Positions 49,031 through 59,203 of a stretch of DNA of 64,000 nucleotides are shown one piece after another. Origin of the DNA: Thraustochytrium sp. TN22. Its lineage: Eukaryota > Sar > Bigyra > Thraustochytrida > Thraustochytriidae. The position numbers and the translations under genes were made by a program. How positions within the stretch are numbered: the first letter of the stretch is position 1; the number at the start of each line of letters is the position of its first letter. The stretch is from positions 62,001-126,000 of the forward strand of contig JABLUY010000031.1 of the NCBI GenBank assembly GCA_013306675.1, read 5' to 3'. The notes under the pieces are model-generated. The model was given only the letters and a program-made list of their open reading frames with translations. It ran no database searches and was not told the DNA's origin.

Positions 49031-52000
49031 TTAGAGCGCAGGATGCGCGATGGCGATGCGGTAGTGCTTGGCGTGCGTATCAACAGGCTCCGCGGCGAGC
49101 CGTCGGCGGTCGGTCCGCGTGTCGATGGCCTCCAGGTAGGCAACGAGGTCGGAGACCTTGCTCATCTTTGCGAGCATGGCGGGCCGCAGCTTGCGCGCCT
49201 CGGCGGGCAGCACGGCGTGCAGTTCGCCGACGAGCGCAGAGGCACCAAAGGAATCGAGGCCCACGTGCGTCAAATCGGAGTCCATGGTGACCACGGCGCC
49301 AGTGAGGTGACGGATTTGCAGCTTGACCACCTCGAAGATTGTGTGCGCGCCGCGTTCGTCCTCGTCCTCCGGGAGCTGCGGGCAGCAGCAGCAGCAGACG
49401 CTGAGGATGACAAGGCGCCAGAAGATGACGGCCACCGGCATGAGCTTGGGGTTGATGCGGTCGCTGAAAAGCTTGCTGATGGCCAGCGAGAGCGCGAAGA
49501 TGACAAAGACCTCCCACCACTGCATGGGGAAGGGCGTGTCGCCAGCGTCCTGCAGAAAGACATCGTCGGTGCCCCGCGTAAGGAACCAGTAATAGTAGGC
49601 GACGGGGATGTGCAGGAGATAGACGCCGTAGGAGAGCGGGGAGAACTTGACGAACGGGCGGAAGCTGAAGATCTTGGACGTGTAGCCATGGCCCTTGGCA
49701 AGACCGGCGATCCAAATGGCGAGGGCGGGCGTGGCGAGGCGCTGGAAGCCCAGGCGCTCGCTGAGGCTCGTACTCCAGCGGCCCGTGGTAGAATACAAGT
49801 CACTTTGGAGCCAGTCGTCATAGGTGCAGATGTCGTCTTCGCAGACGAGCACGACAGCGATGACCATGCCGACGAAGGCGCAGCTAAGTCCATCGGTGAC
49901 GACGGTCCAGACGAGGCGGCGGATGCGGCCCGGGTTGTCGGTGTGGCGCAGCACGTTGAAGCGCCACATGAAGATGCCGAGCGCGAAGGCTGGAATCCAC
50001 GTGATGAAGTGGTACGAGAGGTTGGCGCCGTCCGGAATGAGATAGGCAATGGGCATGGCGCTTGTGGCGCACGCGGTGAGCGCGAGGCAGCAAGCGATGG
50101 CAGTGCGTAGGCTGGAGCGGCGCGCGGCCGCGTCGACAAAGGGAAAGATGAGCACGAGCATGTAGTACGTGGAGGTAAACCAGGTCGGGTCAAGAAAAGA
50201 GACGACCGGGCTGAAAGGGATGGCGTACTGGAAACCGGTCAGGTAAAAGACCAGGCTGGGGATGACACTGCCCCAGTAGGTCTGGTCGGACTCCTGTGCC
50301 AGCTCGCACGTGGCGGAGGTTGGCCCGCAGTAGATGAAAAAGGTAGGGATGGCGACGAGCACCGCGAAGAGGTAGGTTGCGTACGGCGCGCTGAGACGCG
50401 AGACGTAAAAGGCCCGGCGCTCGTCGTTCTCGAGCGGCTTGTGGGTGGCCGCTGCGAGCAAAAAGCCGGCGAGGATGACGAAGATGGACATGTTGAGCGA
50501 GAAAGACTGCATCTTGGCCCACGACTTGTATGGCATGAGTCCGATGTCGTACTGCACGACAAAGTACGAGGTGCAGAGGCGCAGGCCGTAGAGCGCGTCA
50601 TTGGGGCGCAGGTCGCCCTGCGGCTTGTCTTCGCCGGCAGGGGCTGAATTCGGGTTCACCGGGAGGGCCACATGCGAGAGGTCGACCGGCACGACTTCGA
50701 GCGCCTCCGCCGCGCCGCGCCGGTCGAACCTGCCGCTCGGGTTCCTGAGGCGGTCCAGGGCCTCCTGGTCCACCACCACGACCTGGCTTGGGCCATTGGC
50801 GCGGCCAAGCTCGCGGTGCGTGCGGGACAAGACGGACAACGGGTCGACGGTGTCGAGGCCGGGCCGCGGCACGACGGCGACTGCGACCTCCTCGCCCCAG
50901 ACTGGGTTGGGCACGACGAAGCTGAGTGCCGCGCCAACGTCCGGGTGCATGCGCGCGGCGCGCTCCACCTCGTGCAGGGAGACCTGCGCGCCGCCCCGCT
51001 TGGCCATTTCCTTGAGGCGGCCGCGCAGCGTGATCCAGCCGTCCGCGTCCATGAAGCCCAGGTCGCCCGTTTTGAGCCAGCCGCCCGGCAGAAACTCGCT
51101 CCCGTCGCTGCCCTGGTAGCTGCGCATGACACCGGGCCCGCGCAGCACAATCTCGCCGACCTCGCCGATGCTGAGCGGAATCGCATTGTCGTGTGTGCCC
51201 TTGGCCACGATGCGCACGTCGGGGCCGATGGGCGGGCCGACGCTGTCGGGCCTGTCAAGCGTGTAGCCGAGCGGCGCGGAACTGATCGGCATGGATTCGT
51301 TCATGGAGTAGCTGGGCAGCACGTCGCAGCCGAAGGCGCGGCGCAGGCCCTCGGCCACGTCGCGCGGCAGGTGCGCAGCGCCAGACCGCACGAAGCGGAG
51401 TGAGGTGCGCAGAAGCGGGGCTTGCGCCGCATCCGCGCTGTCGCCCTCTTCCACGTCCTCGTCGTCAATGTCAATGTCAACTCGCGCGCTGCTGCCATCC
51501 TCCTCGTCCTGGTCGTCGCTTAGCTCGAAGCTCGTGGCCGCGGCCACGCCGGCCCCGTTCCGGCGCGCTCTGCTGCGTTTCTCTTCAACGTGGCGCAGCA
51601 AGGCGCGGTGGACGGCGGGCATGGCGTAAAACCAGGTGATGTCATTGTCCTGGATCCAGTCAAGGAAGTCGCTGGGGTCAAAGTAGGGTGAGATGGCGAT
51701 GCTGCCGCCGCTGACCAGGACCGCGAGCAGATTGAGAGTGATGCCGCCAATGTGGAAGAGCGGGCCGGCGGCGAGCCCGCGATCGTTGGGATCGAGGCGC
51801 AGCGAGTCGACCAGGGTCTGTGCATTGTACATGAGATTGCCGACCGTGAGCGAGACGACCTTGGGCTCGGCCATGGTGCCCGCCGTGCGCACCACAAGCA
51901 TCTCGCGATCCGCCGGGTCGGTGACGCCCACGGCCCCGCGGTCGCGCCATTCGCGCCAGGCGATGGGCGACCCGCTGGCGAGGCGCACGAGCGAGAGGCG

Positions 52001-52537
52001 GCGCGCACTGGCGCGGCGCTCCCTGGCATTGACAGGCTCGTCCGGGAGCGAGGCGGCGCGCGCGGGCCAGGCGATGGCGCCCATGGGCGCGTTGCGCTTC
52101 TGGCTGATCTCGATGACGCGCGAGAAGGCGCGCGACTGTCTGGCGGCGAGCACGCCCGCGCCGCAGGCCACCGCCACCTTGCACCCTAGCTGGTGCGCCG
52201 CGCGCGCGAGCGCCCTGGGCGGCAGTTCCGTATCCAGCGGGCACGCCGCCCCCTTGGACATGACGCAGAGCAGCGCCGTCGCGCACAGCACGCCTTCATC
52301 GCTCGGCACCAGCACCGCCACCCTCTTCCCCCTCAGGTGCGCCGGCGTGGCGGCCAGTTCCTTGATGAGCATCCCGTACGTGATGGCGCCCTCCACGGCC
52401 ACGCCCAGGTCCTCCTCGCCCACGTTCACCAGCGCTGGCTTGGCGCGCACGTGCCGCCGCAGCGCCTCCTCCAGCGACCCGGGCGTCGCCGTGCGCTCCC
52501 CGCCCACGGACGCCGCGCGCTCCGCCACGCCTGACAT
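49031..52537 (-). CDS. Adenylation - acyltransferase-3 - carrier protein fusion
   Basis: An 1,168-residue three-part protein (from Met 52537; the frame is open to a Met at 52891 with a low-complexity leader). First comes an acyl-AMP ligase/AMP-binding domain (about 52480-50700), with VRTAGTMAEPKVVSLT (A3-like), YSMNESMPI (A5), WLKTGDLGFMDADGW (A7) and GRLKEMAKRGG (A8). Next is a multi-pass acyltransferase-3 (OatA/NolX-like) membrane domain (about 50620-49420), with roughly ten hydrophobic helices including SIFVILAGFLLAAATH and SPLSYGVYLLHIPVAYYYWF. Last is a phosphopantetheine carrier domain (about 49340-49120) with the attachment Ser in THVGLDSFGASALV (codon 49250-49252). The order implies that an activated acyl group is loaded on the carrier and moved across or within a membrane by the AT3 domain. 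Two expected catalytic residues differ (see findings). The substrate is unknown. Convergent with the SAP gene. Confidence 0.88.
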   Translation of the reverse strand: MSGVAERAASVGGERTATPGSLEEALRRHVRAKPALVNVGEEDLGVAVEGAITYGMLIKELAATPAHLRGKRVAVLVPSDEGVLCATALLCVMSKGAACPLDTELPPRALARAAHQLGCKVAVACGAGVLAARQSRAFSRVIEISQKRNAPMGAIAWPARAASLPDEPVNARERRASARRLSLVRLASGSPIAWREWRDRGAVGVTDPADREMLVVRTAGTMAEPKVVSLTVGNLMYNAQTLVDSLRLDPNDRGLAAGPLFHIGGITLNLLAVLVSGGSIAISPYFDPSDFLDWIQDNDITWFYAMPAVHRALLRHVEEKRSRARRNGAGVAAATSFELSDDQDEEDGSSARVDIDIDDEDVEEGDSADAAQAPLLRTSLRFVRSGAAHLPRDVAEGLRRAFGCDVLPSYSMNESMPISSAPLGYTLDRPDSVGPPIGPDVRIVAKGTHDNAIPLSIGEVGEIVLRGPGVMRSYQGSDGSEFLPGGWLKTGDLGFMDADGWITLRGRLKEMAKRGGAQVSLHEVERAARMHPDVGAALSFVVPNPVWGEEVAVAVVPRPGLDTVDPLSVLSRTHRELGRANGPSQVVVVDQEALDRLRNPSGRFDRRGAAEALEVVPVDLSHVALPVNPNSAPAGEDKPQGDLRPNDALYGLRLCTSYFVVQYDIGLMPYKSWAKMQSFSLNMSIFVILAGFLLAAATHKPLENDERRAFYVSRLSAPYATYLFAVLVAIPTFFIYCGPTSATCELAQESDQTYWGSVIPSLVFYLTGFQYAIPFSPVVSFLDPTWFTSTYYMLVLIFPFVDAAARRSSLRTAIACCLALTACATSAMPIAYLIPDGANLSYHFITWIPAFALGIFMWRFNVLRHTDNPGRIRRLVWTVVTDGLSCAFVGMVIAVVLVCEDDICTYDDWLQSDLYSTTGRWSTSLSERLGFQRLATPALAIWIAGLAKGHGYTSKIFSFRPFVKFSPLSYGVYLLHIPVAYYYWFLTRGTDDVFLQDAGDTPFPMQWWEVFVIFALSLAISKLFSDRINPKLMPVAVIFWRLVILSVCCCCCPQLPEDEDERGAHTIFEVVKLQIRHLTGAVVTMDSDLTHVGLDSFGASALVGELHAVLPAEARKLRPAMLAKMSKVSDLVAYLEAIDTRTDRRRLAAEPVDTHAKHYRIAIAHPAL

Positions 52538-54057
52538 CTCGCCGGCGCCGGGGCCCGCGTGGGCTCCGGCCTCTTCCTCGCCCGGGCTTTCCGGCTTTGC
52601 TGGCTGGCTGGAGCCTCGCTCGCCGCCCTCCGGCTTCGCAGCCAGCTCCTTCCTCTCGCGCTGCGCTGCACTGACACCTGCGCCGCCGCCTGACTGACTG
52701 TGAGCGAGAGAGCTCAGAGAGGCGAGGCGGCACGTCCAAGACGGCGCCTCTGCACTGCCGGCGCCCGCCAGACTCGGCCGCTGCTCCGCTTCTTGCTGCT
52801 CGCCCGCTCGCTCGCTCGCTCGTCGCCGACCTCGCCTCCCTCTCGAGCCGCCGCGCGCGGCGCGATGCTCCTGGCGACTTGGAGAAGGCAATGAATGCGT
52901 GCGCGCTCGCCGCCTGCGCCTGCGCTTTCTGCGCGCGTGCGCGGGACGGCACGCGCCGGTCCCCCGCGGACTGCGGTGTGGTGGCGGTGATTTACATTAG
53001 TGCGGTAAGGCAGGGCAGGAGCTGAGGCTGTACCAGCGGCGCAAGTTGAAGTCGAAGGGGGCGGCGCGCGGCCACAAGTTGAAGCTCGAGTTGGAGGCGC
53101 GCTGCCAGGAGGCCGGGCCAGGTGGGAACTCGCCGGCACGCCGCGGGACGCGGGAGGAGGAGGCCTGCGAGCGAGGGAGCGCGCGCAGAGCGGCGCTTCA
53201 GTCAGGGCGGCGCTGGAGGCGAGGATCCGCGAGCCGCCAGCCGAGGGCGAGGTCGGCGAGGCGAGCGAGGTGCTCCGTCCGGTACAGCACTCGAAGGAGA
53301 GCACTGGGCTACATGATGCCCAGAAATGCGCAGCGCGGGGCGTGCTTCACAGCTGGCCAGCTTGCGCGGCGCTGGGGGCGACGAGCTAGCTGCCAGTGGA
53401 GGGCGCTCGGCGGGGAAGCGCGCGAGGGCTTGTTGCAGGGCGAGGATTCCGGGCTCGGAGGCCTCGTGGACTGCTCGTCATACGGTCATCGTGCTTGTGC
53501 TTGGTTGGGTGGAGGCGGCGAGCGAGCGAACGAACGGCAGGGCGCCAAGGGAACCAGCTGGCACCAGCTGGCTCGAGCTAGGAGGCGCTAGCCAGAGGAA
53601 GAGAGCGGGCTAGCGGCCAGCGGCCACTCGAGCAAGCTCTGCGAGCCTGGCTGGCTTAGCTTGAGGCTTGAGCTACGGAGCTCGGAAAGGGAATTTGTGG
53701 TCGCTCGTTTGGCCAGCAAAGAGGCAAGTAGCGCGGCGTCTGATGAGACGCGTCACAATAGGCATCGATGAGTCATGGATTGTTCGGAGAATCTTATTCT
53801 CGTATGGCAATGAGGTTAGGTAAAGCCCGAAGATGCCACGCTTAGCGGCTCGTGGCGGCGCTGCAAGTAAAGGCCCAGGGCACAGTACGGGACCGCGGAG
53901 AAGTCATACTCAGGGGTTTCGCCGTTGCACAGCTCGGAATTGCCCGACGCGCCATGATGCGTGTCGCAGTAGGCATCGATGAGTCATGGATCGTTCGGAG
54001 AATCTTATTCTTAAAACGTATGGCAATGAGGTTAGGTAAAGCCCGAAGAAGCCACGC
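52538..54057. other. Intergenic region with duplicated gene end
   Basis: About 1.5 kb. 52538-52900 is the low-complexity possible leader of the fusion gene. 52975-53040 is a small AT-richer patch (tgatttacattagtgcgg) that may hold its promoter. 53040-53700 has gcgag and gctagc motifs and no convincing gene. 53742-53955 is a tandem copy of the 3' end of the next gene. Confidence 0.6.
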
Positions 54058-54212
54058 TTAGCGGCTCGTGGCGGCGCTGCAAGTAAAGGCCCAGGGGGTA
54101 TTGTAGAGTGGGGTGAGGCCATCCTCGCAGTACGGGGCGGCGGAGAAGTCGTACTCAGGGGTGTTGCCGTCGCACAGGCTGGAACCCGGGGAGATGCCGA
54201 CGACGCCATCCT
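53742..54212. repeat. Tandem partial duplication of a gene 3' end
   Basis: Copy A (53742-53955) and copy B (53955-54212) lie head to tail. Copy B is the true 3' end and flank of the secreted-protein gene ending at 54058; copy A repeats it, including the in-frame stop and last ~12 codons, and lacks about 30 bp present in B (the stretch at 54098-54127). Over the ~80 bp around the stop the copies differ at one or two positions, so the duplication looks recent. Confidence 0.9.
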
Positions 54213-55197
54213 TGGAGCGCGTCCAGCGGTGCTTGATCGAGATGCTGTTGGTGTCCCTGTGCAGCACGATTTGCAACTGCACGCGGTTCTGGCCATCACT
54301 GTAGCCCGGGAAGTTGGAAATATCCTGAAAGTTGGTGTAGCCGATGGAAACGTAGTCGGCCTCGCCGTCGGTGATGTGCTGGATGACGCGAGCACAGGCC
54401 CAGCCGACGAGGACCTTCTCGCCGGTGGCGGGGTTGACGTAGTCCTCGCTGTCGGGGTCGTCCGGATCGACCTTGAGGTAGACCGCCTCCTTACCCGCCT
54501 CCTCGTCCGCTTTGCCCTGGCCAGCAGAGCAGTCGCCGGCCAGGTAGTTATCAAAGTTGGCGCTGATGCCCTTCGTGAGGTAGTGCGTCTCGAGCGTGAT
54601 GACGGCGTCATTCATCTGCTGGGAGACAGTCTTGGTCGCGTCTTCCTGGCCGAGGGGTACGGCGCAGCCCGAGAAGTGCTCAATGAGGTCGTTAAACTCC
54701 TCCTCGGTGGCATCGTCATCGATGGAAAAGGCAGACTCGTCGTCCGGAAAGACAAGATGACCTTGGCGGCTCACGCAGATGTAGTTGTACGCGGTGCCGT
54801 AGAAGGTGAAGGGCCACGGCAGCTTCATGATCTGGAAGTTGCCGTCGATGTTGCTGGCCATCATGGCTGCCCCGGACCAGGTGACAGGGAAGTTGGTCTG
54901 GGGAGCGAAGCTCCGCGTCACGGCGTAGGCGCCCGCGCTGATCGGCGTAAAGTGGACGAATGAGTTCCCCGAGAGGTCCTGCGCATCGGAATCCGTGACG
55001 ACCCACTTAGCCGTGGTTTCATCGTACGTCGTGCTGTAGGAGAAGAACTCCGACGGGCACGTCTCCATGGTGGAGCACTGCGGCCCACTCGCGTAGCCGC
55101 AGGCGGCGTTGCCCTCCAAGCAGAGGGCATTGGTCTGCGCCACCAGGACGCAGGCCGCGGCCGCGGCCACAGCCAGGCACGAGGTGCTGGTATGCAT
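54058..55197 (-). CDS. Secreted protein with shared 'QGH-RWTRS' domain
   Basis: A 379-residue protein with a signal peptide (MHTSTSCLAVAAAAACVLVA, cleaved near NALC). A short Cys-containing segment (CLEGNAACGYASGPQC) precedes a domain also found in the protein at 59204-61003. Shared blocks are PWPFTFYGTAYNYICVSRQG followed by HLVFPDDE, then GQNRVQLQIVLH and KHRWTRSKDGVVGISPG, ending in a Cys-containing tail. An acidic insert (about 54440-54540) separates the halves. The domain is beta-rich and extracellular, vaguely NIDO-like in the 'FPFYG..Y....S..G.I.F' strand pattern, but I cannot assign it. The start is placed at the signal-peptide Met; the frame is open 62 codons upstream. A fresh partial duplicate of its 3' end lies just downstream. 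Confidence 0.82.
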   Translation of the reverse strand: MHTSTSCLAVAAAAACVLVAQTNALCLEGNAACGYASGPQCSTMETCPSEFFSYSTTYDETTAKWVVTDSDAQDLSGNSFVHFTPISAGAYAVTRSFAPQTNFPVTWSGAAMMASNIDGNFQIMKLPWPFTFYGTAYNYICVSRQGHLVFPDDESAFSIDDDATEEEFNDLIEHFSGCAVPLGQEDATKTVSQQMNDAVITLETHYLTKGISANFDNYLAGDCSAGQGKADEEAGKEAVYLKVDPDDPDSEDYVNPATGEKVLVGWACARVIQHITDGEADYVSIGYTNFQDISNFPGYSDGQNRVQLQIVLHRDTNSISIKHRWTRSKDGVVGISPGSSLCDGNTPEYDFSAAPYCEDGLTPLYNTPWAFTCSAATSR

Positions 55198-55254
55198 CTT
55201 GTCAGCCAGCCGCTCAGATTTCGCTTTTCTTCTTCTCTCCGAAAGTTGCAGGTT

Positions 55255-55980
55255 TGCTGCAAGGGGCGGGGCGGCTCGAGCCGCGCGAGCCTCGCCCCGG
55301 GCCGGCTGACTGCATACACACAGACCAGGTTCCTGTCCTGCCAGTTCAGTGAGCCCGGCCGGCTCAAGCTTCTTCCAACTCACTTGATTGTCCCGGCGAG
55401 TGTGGTGGTGGCCTGCTGAAGGACTTAGCGATAGGCACGCGGCCCAAATTTCCTGCGCTCCTTCCGACTGCTCCCCCTGTCCCGCAAGCGGGTTGGGTCC
55501 TCGCCTTCGAGCGCCGGCGGAAGAGGCGGCGAAAGCGATTGCATGCGAGGCGCTCGATCTTCAACCGAGCAGCCCGCTCGTCCGCGAGAACGCTGCAGTG
55601 CCCTGCAGGCAGGCCATTCCCTGCCCAATTTCGAGTTGCAGCCTAACTTGCGACAAAACTCTCCTCAAATTCCTCGACCGACCGTGACGAGCCGCGCGGG
55701 CCTCGCCCCGGCTGACTCTGACTGGACACGTTCCTGAGCCCCGCGAGCCGCCGCGGCTCAAGTTTCTTCCTACCCGCCCGGCTGGCCCCGCCGGCTGGTG
55801 GCCAGCCTGCAGGCGCCTGCAGCGACGGTACGTCCCCATAATGGCAGGCCCTCTCGGTGACCAGTTTCCTGCTCTCCTTCCAAGGCCCGCAAGCGCATTG
55901 GGTCTCGATCAGACTGGCGCTGCAGGCGGCGAGCCGCTGCCTGCAAAGTTTTCGAGTTGCAGGGCGTGCCACCACTGTGT
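55255..55980. repeat. Diverged tandem duplication (~412-bp offset)
   Basis: Segment 55255-55560, including the likely promoter and 5' UTR of the secreted-protein gene, recurs with many differences at about 55665-55980. Landmarks are gagccgcgcg(a/g)gcctcgcccc, ggctcaag(c/t)ttcttcc, cctgc(g/t)ctccttcc and cccgcaagcg followed by ttgggtc. Confidence 0.7.
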
Positions 55981-57009
55981 TTCTGGTCAAGGGACGTCCT
56001 GACCTTTGCGAAGAGTCCCTGGCGGCAAGCACCGCAGTGGCTGCACGCGCCGCGTTGCCGCAATCAAGTCAGGAGGCAGGCGCATTGCACTCGCCGCGCA
56101 ACTCGTCCTCGGCTGGCGCATCGCGACGCGGCCGCAAGTCGCACTCATCTCATCAGCATCTAACAAACATCGGAGGCACCGGCGCCCGTGACAGCCGTGA
56201 CGGTTGTTGCGGTCGACATCGCTTCCACTGGCAGCGCTGCCGCGCCGCGCGCTGCCATCGCCCAGCCCCGGGGGACCCGTAGTAGACGCCCGAGACCCAG
56301 GAATCCTGGCACTGGCCGTAACCCCAGGCTCTTCAACTTACTTAACTGTAAGTTAGGATCAACTTCATCGTTGGATCTCCCTGCACTGCAGAGTACTGCG
56401 TTCCCTTGTACGGGTACCCTTGCCGCCTTGCGCGAGCCGCGAGCGAGGCCACGGGCCCACGGCGCACGCGACCGGCGGGAGCCAGCCGGGGCGGCCCGGC
56501 CGCCCGTAGCCGCCCGGGGCCGGCGACGACGACGTTCCGGGGTCGTTGCACCACGCAGCACACCTCTTCTGACAGGCGTCGGAGCTCCGCGGCACGCAAA
56601 CCGCAAGCACAGGGCAGGCTCGACTCTCGAGCGCCTACACCGCCGTCCGCATCTCCGCCGCTCCGCGGCTTCTTCTTCTGCGCGAGTGGCGGCGTGTAGT
56701 TTGGAATCTTGCGATGGTGGCGGACACGACGGCCCTGCTTCGCCGACACGGCACGTCAGCCGTGTCCGGTGGCGTTCGCCCCCGAAGCCCAGGCATTGAA
56801 GCGCGGACGATGAGCCGTTGCACTCTTGCACAGAGATGAACTTCGAAGGGAGAGCTGCTTCGAGCCGTCACAGCAGGGCCGGGCACTGCAGGCCTGGGAC
56901 CCAGCGTGGCCCCCTTTGACTTGATTGATGCCCCGATGTCGATCCTGTCCCAGGGGCGCATCTAGCGGTCTTGGGCGCAGTCTTGTCCCTGCATCGGCAC
57001 GCTGCGCTC

Positions 57010-58440
57010 GGGAGGCCCAGTTTTAGCCAGACGCAGATGAACGTGCGATGCCGCGCAGCTCTCAGACTTGGGCGGGGCTAGCAAAGCACGTACGCTCGGC
57101 AGCCCTGGTCCCATGCTCAGTTTAGCCAGGCGCAGTGGCGTGGCGCGCTGGCTGACGTGCGCCGCGCAGCTCTGGCACTTGGAGCTGTCCGACGGGTGCT
57201 AGGCTCCCTGGTCGTTGTCGACAGGCACTCTATTCGTCGGCAAAAGCCTCGTCCCACGTCCCTGCTTCGGCATGCTGCACTCGGCAGCGCTCGTCCCACG
57301 CCCCAACTTTAGCCAGGCGCAGTGGCGTGACGCTCTGGCCGACGTGCTCCGCGCAGCTCTGGCAGTGGACTTGGAGCTGGCCTTCGTCCTGGACGGGACC
57401 GGCGCTCGGCGCTCGGCGCTTAGAAGGACCACCATTCGCAAAGATCGAGGGGCGCGCCGCTCCCGTTCGAGATTTCGCATCAATTATGCTCGCAGTGTCG
57501 TGGGACGGGGCTGGCAAAGCGTCCGACGGGAACGGCGCTCCGTGCTCGGCGCTTGGAGGACCACCTCCGCAAAAATCGAGGGGCGCGCCGCTCCCTTTCG
57601 AGATGTCGCATTTTAAAACTCAATTATGCTCGCTGTAAAAAATGGAATCGTCCTTCTCCGAAGCGCCGATCGTATCCCTGGTCGTTGTCAACACGCACTC
57701 CATTCGTCGGAGGTGAGGTGGGACGGGGCTGGCAAAGTCTCGTCCCACGTCCCTGCTTTGGCATGCTGCGTTCGGCAGCGCTCGTCCCACGCCCCCATTT
57801 TAGCCAGGCGCAGTGGCGTGACGCTCTGGCTGACGTGCTCCGCGCAGCTCTGGCAGTGGACTGGGAGCTGGCCTTCGTCCTGGACGGGACCGGCGCTCGG
57901 CGCTCGGCGCTTAGAAGGACCACCATTCGCAAAAATCGAGGGGCGCGCCGCTCCCGTTCGAGATCTCGCATCAACCATGCTCGCTGTAAACGATGGAATC
58001 GTCCTTCTCCGAAGAGCCAAGGCTGCCGCGCGCTCGTGTCCCTGGTCGTTGTCGACAGGCACTCCATTCGTCGGAGGTCCACGTCCCTGCTTCGGCATGC
58101 TGCCGAGCGCCCAGTTTTACCCAGCGCGCCGCGCTGCCGAGCGCAGCATGGGGCTTTACCAGCCTCGTCTCACGATTGATTGATTGATACGAAATCTCGA
58201 ACGGGAATGGGGTCCTTCTAGCCGAGCGCGGAGCTCAGGACGAAGGCCAGCTCCGAGTCCACTGCCAGAGCTGCGTCAGCCACTGCGCCTGGCTGCCGTG
58301 CGCCGCGCAGCTTCCCGGCACTTGGAGCAGTCCGACGGGAACAGCGCTATGTGCTCGGCGCTTAGCCACCATTCGCAAAAGTCGTGGGGCGCGCCGCTCC
58401 CGTTCGAGATTTCGCTTCATCATGCTCGCTGTAAGCTCAG
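57010..58440. repeat. Degenerate tandem repeat array
   Basis: Units of unequal length share blocks in the same order. Block a, tccctggtcgttgtc..caggcactc, is at 57205, 57675 and 58039 (offsets 470 and 364). Block b, ttagccaggcgcagtggcgt, is near 57122, 57310 and 57801. Block c includes cagctctggca and ggccttcgtcctggacggg. Block d includes accattcgcaaa, ggggcgcgccgctcccgttc and gagat. Blocks b-c-d are over 95% identical between 57300-57480 and 57795-57975. One fragment (58236-58279) is an inverted copy of block c. No ORF, terminal repeats or target-site duplications that would name a transposon. Confidence 0.85.
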
Positions 58441-59203
58441 GCGTCCGCGCGCTCTTATCCCTCGCGCTTGCTTCTCAGAGCTGGAATTTGGTCCTTTGTC
58501 GACAGGCAGGCAGGCCGAATTGGACTCCATTCGCCCGGGTCGGAGGACGTGGGACGGGGCTGGCAACCTTGGACAAGTGGCTCGTGCGCGCGAAAATGGA
58601 CTCCATCTCTGAGCCTGGGCCGGTCTGCCTTCTAGAGCCACGCGCCGCGCCTCACGCGTCGCGCCTCAATCGCATCGGCCGTCTCATGCACGCGCATCCT
58701 CTGGGCTGCGCGACCCGGCCGGCGGGCGAACAAGGTGGACATATGCTCGAGCATGCGTGGCCGCACATATGCGCCCGCGGAGGGCGTGGTCGCTGCAACT
58801 CACTGCAATCTCGCAGAGCTTGGGTCTCATCGGCCGCCCTCGGGCGCGAAACCGCGCGTCCCCCGCGCGTCCCTGCCCGCGGCGCGCAAGCCGCAGCTAG
58901 CCGGCCGGCCGGCCGGCTGTGCAGCGCGCTGCAGCCAGGGTCCATCGATCAAGGTCCCAGCGGCGCATCGGGCGCGGGCCGTCCGTTCCAGGGACAGAAA
59001 CGACGCTCCTGTGGGGACAAAATTTCTCTTCTCCAATTTCGGCTTCACTTCATCAGTGGCTTGCTGCGCGAGCCAGTTGCCGCCTGCCAGCGGCGTGGCG
59101 GCAGGCGGCAGGCGGCGAGGCGGCAGCAGACCCGAAAAGAGAAGAGAGCCAACCCAAGCGTAGAGAACAACTTTGAAAGCGAGTGCCGCGTGAGCGCGAG
59201 AAA

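Larger units (their letters stand above)
55198..59203. other. 4-kb repeat-rich divergent intergenic region
   Basis: This separates two divergent genes for secreted proteins sharing a domain. It holds a diverged tandem block (55255-55560 versus about 55665-55980), a stretch without features (about 56000-57000) and a degenerate repeat array (57010-58440). 58440-59200 has scattered repeat fragments then the promoter of the 59204 gene. No open frame here encodes recognisable protein; overlapping frames on both strands within the array are repeat-driven. Confidence 0.65.

Noticed and set aside
57215-58183. Overlapping 130-200 residue frames in the repeat array
   Set aside because: Similar peptides appear in several frames and both strands because the DNA itself is repeated; no protein family match or start context.
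57010-58440. CRISPR-like array
   Set aside because: Repeat blocks are long and spaced irregularly (470, 364 bp), spacers are not unique fixed-length sequences, and this is a eukaryotic nuclear context.
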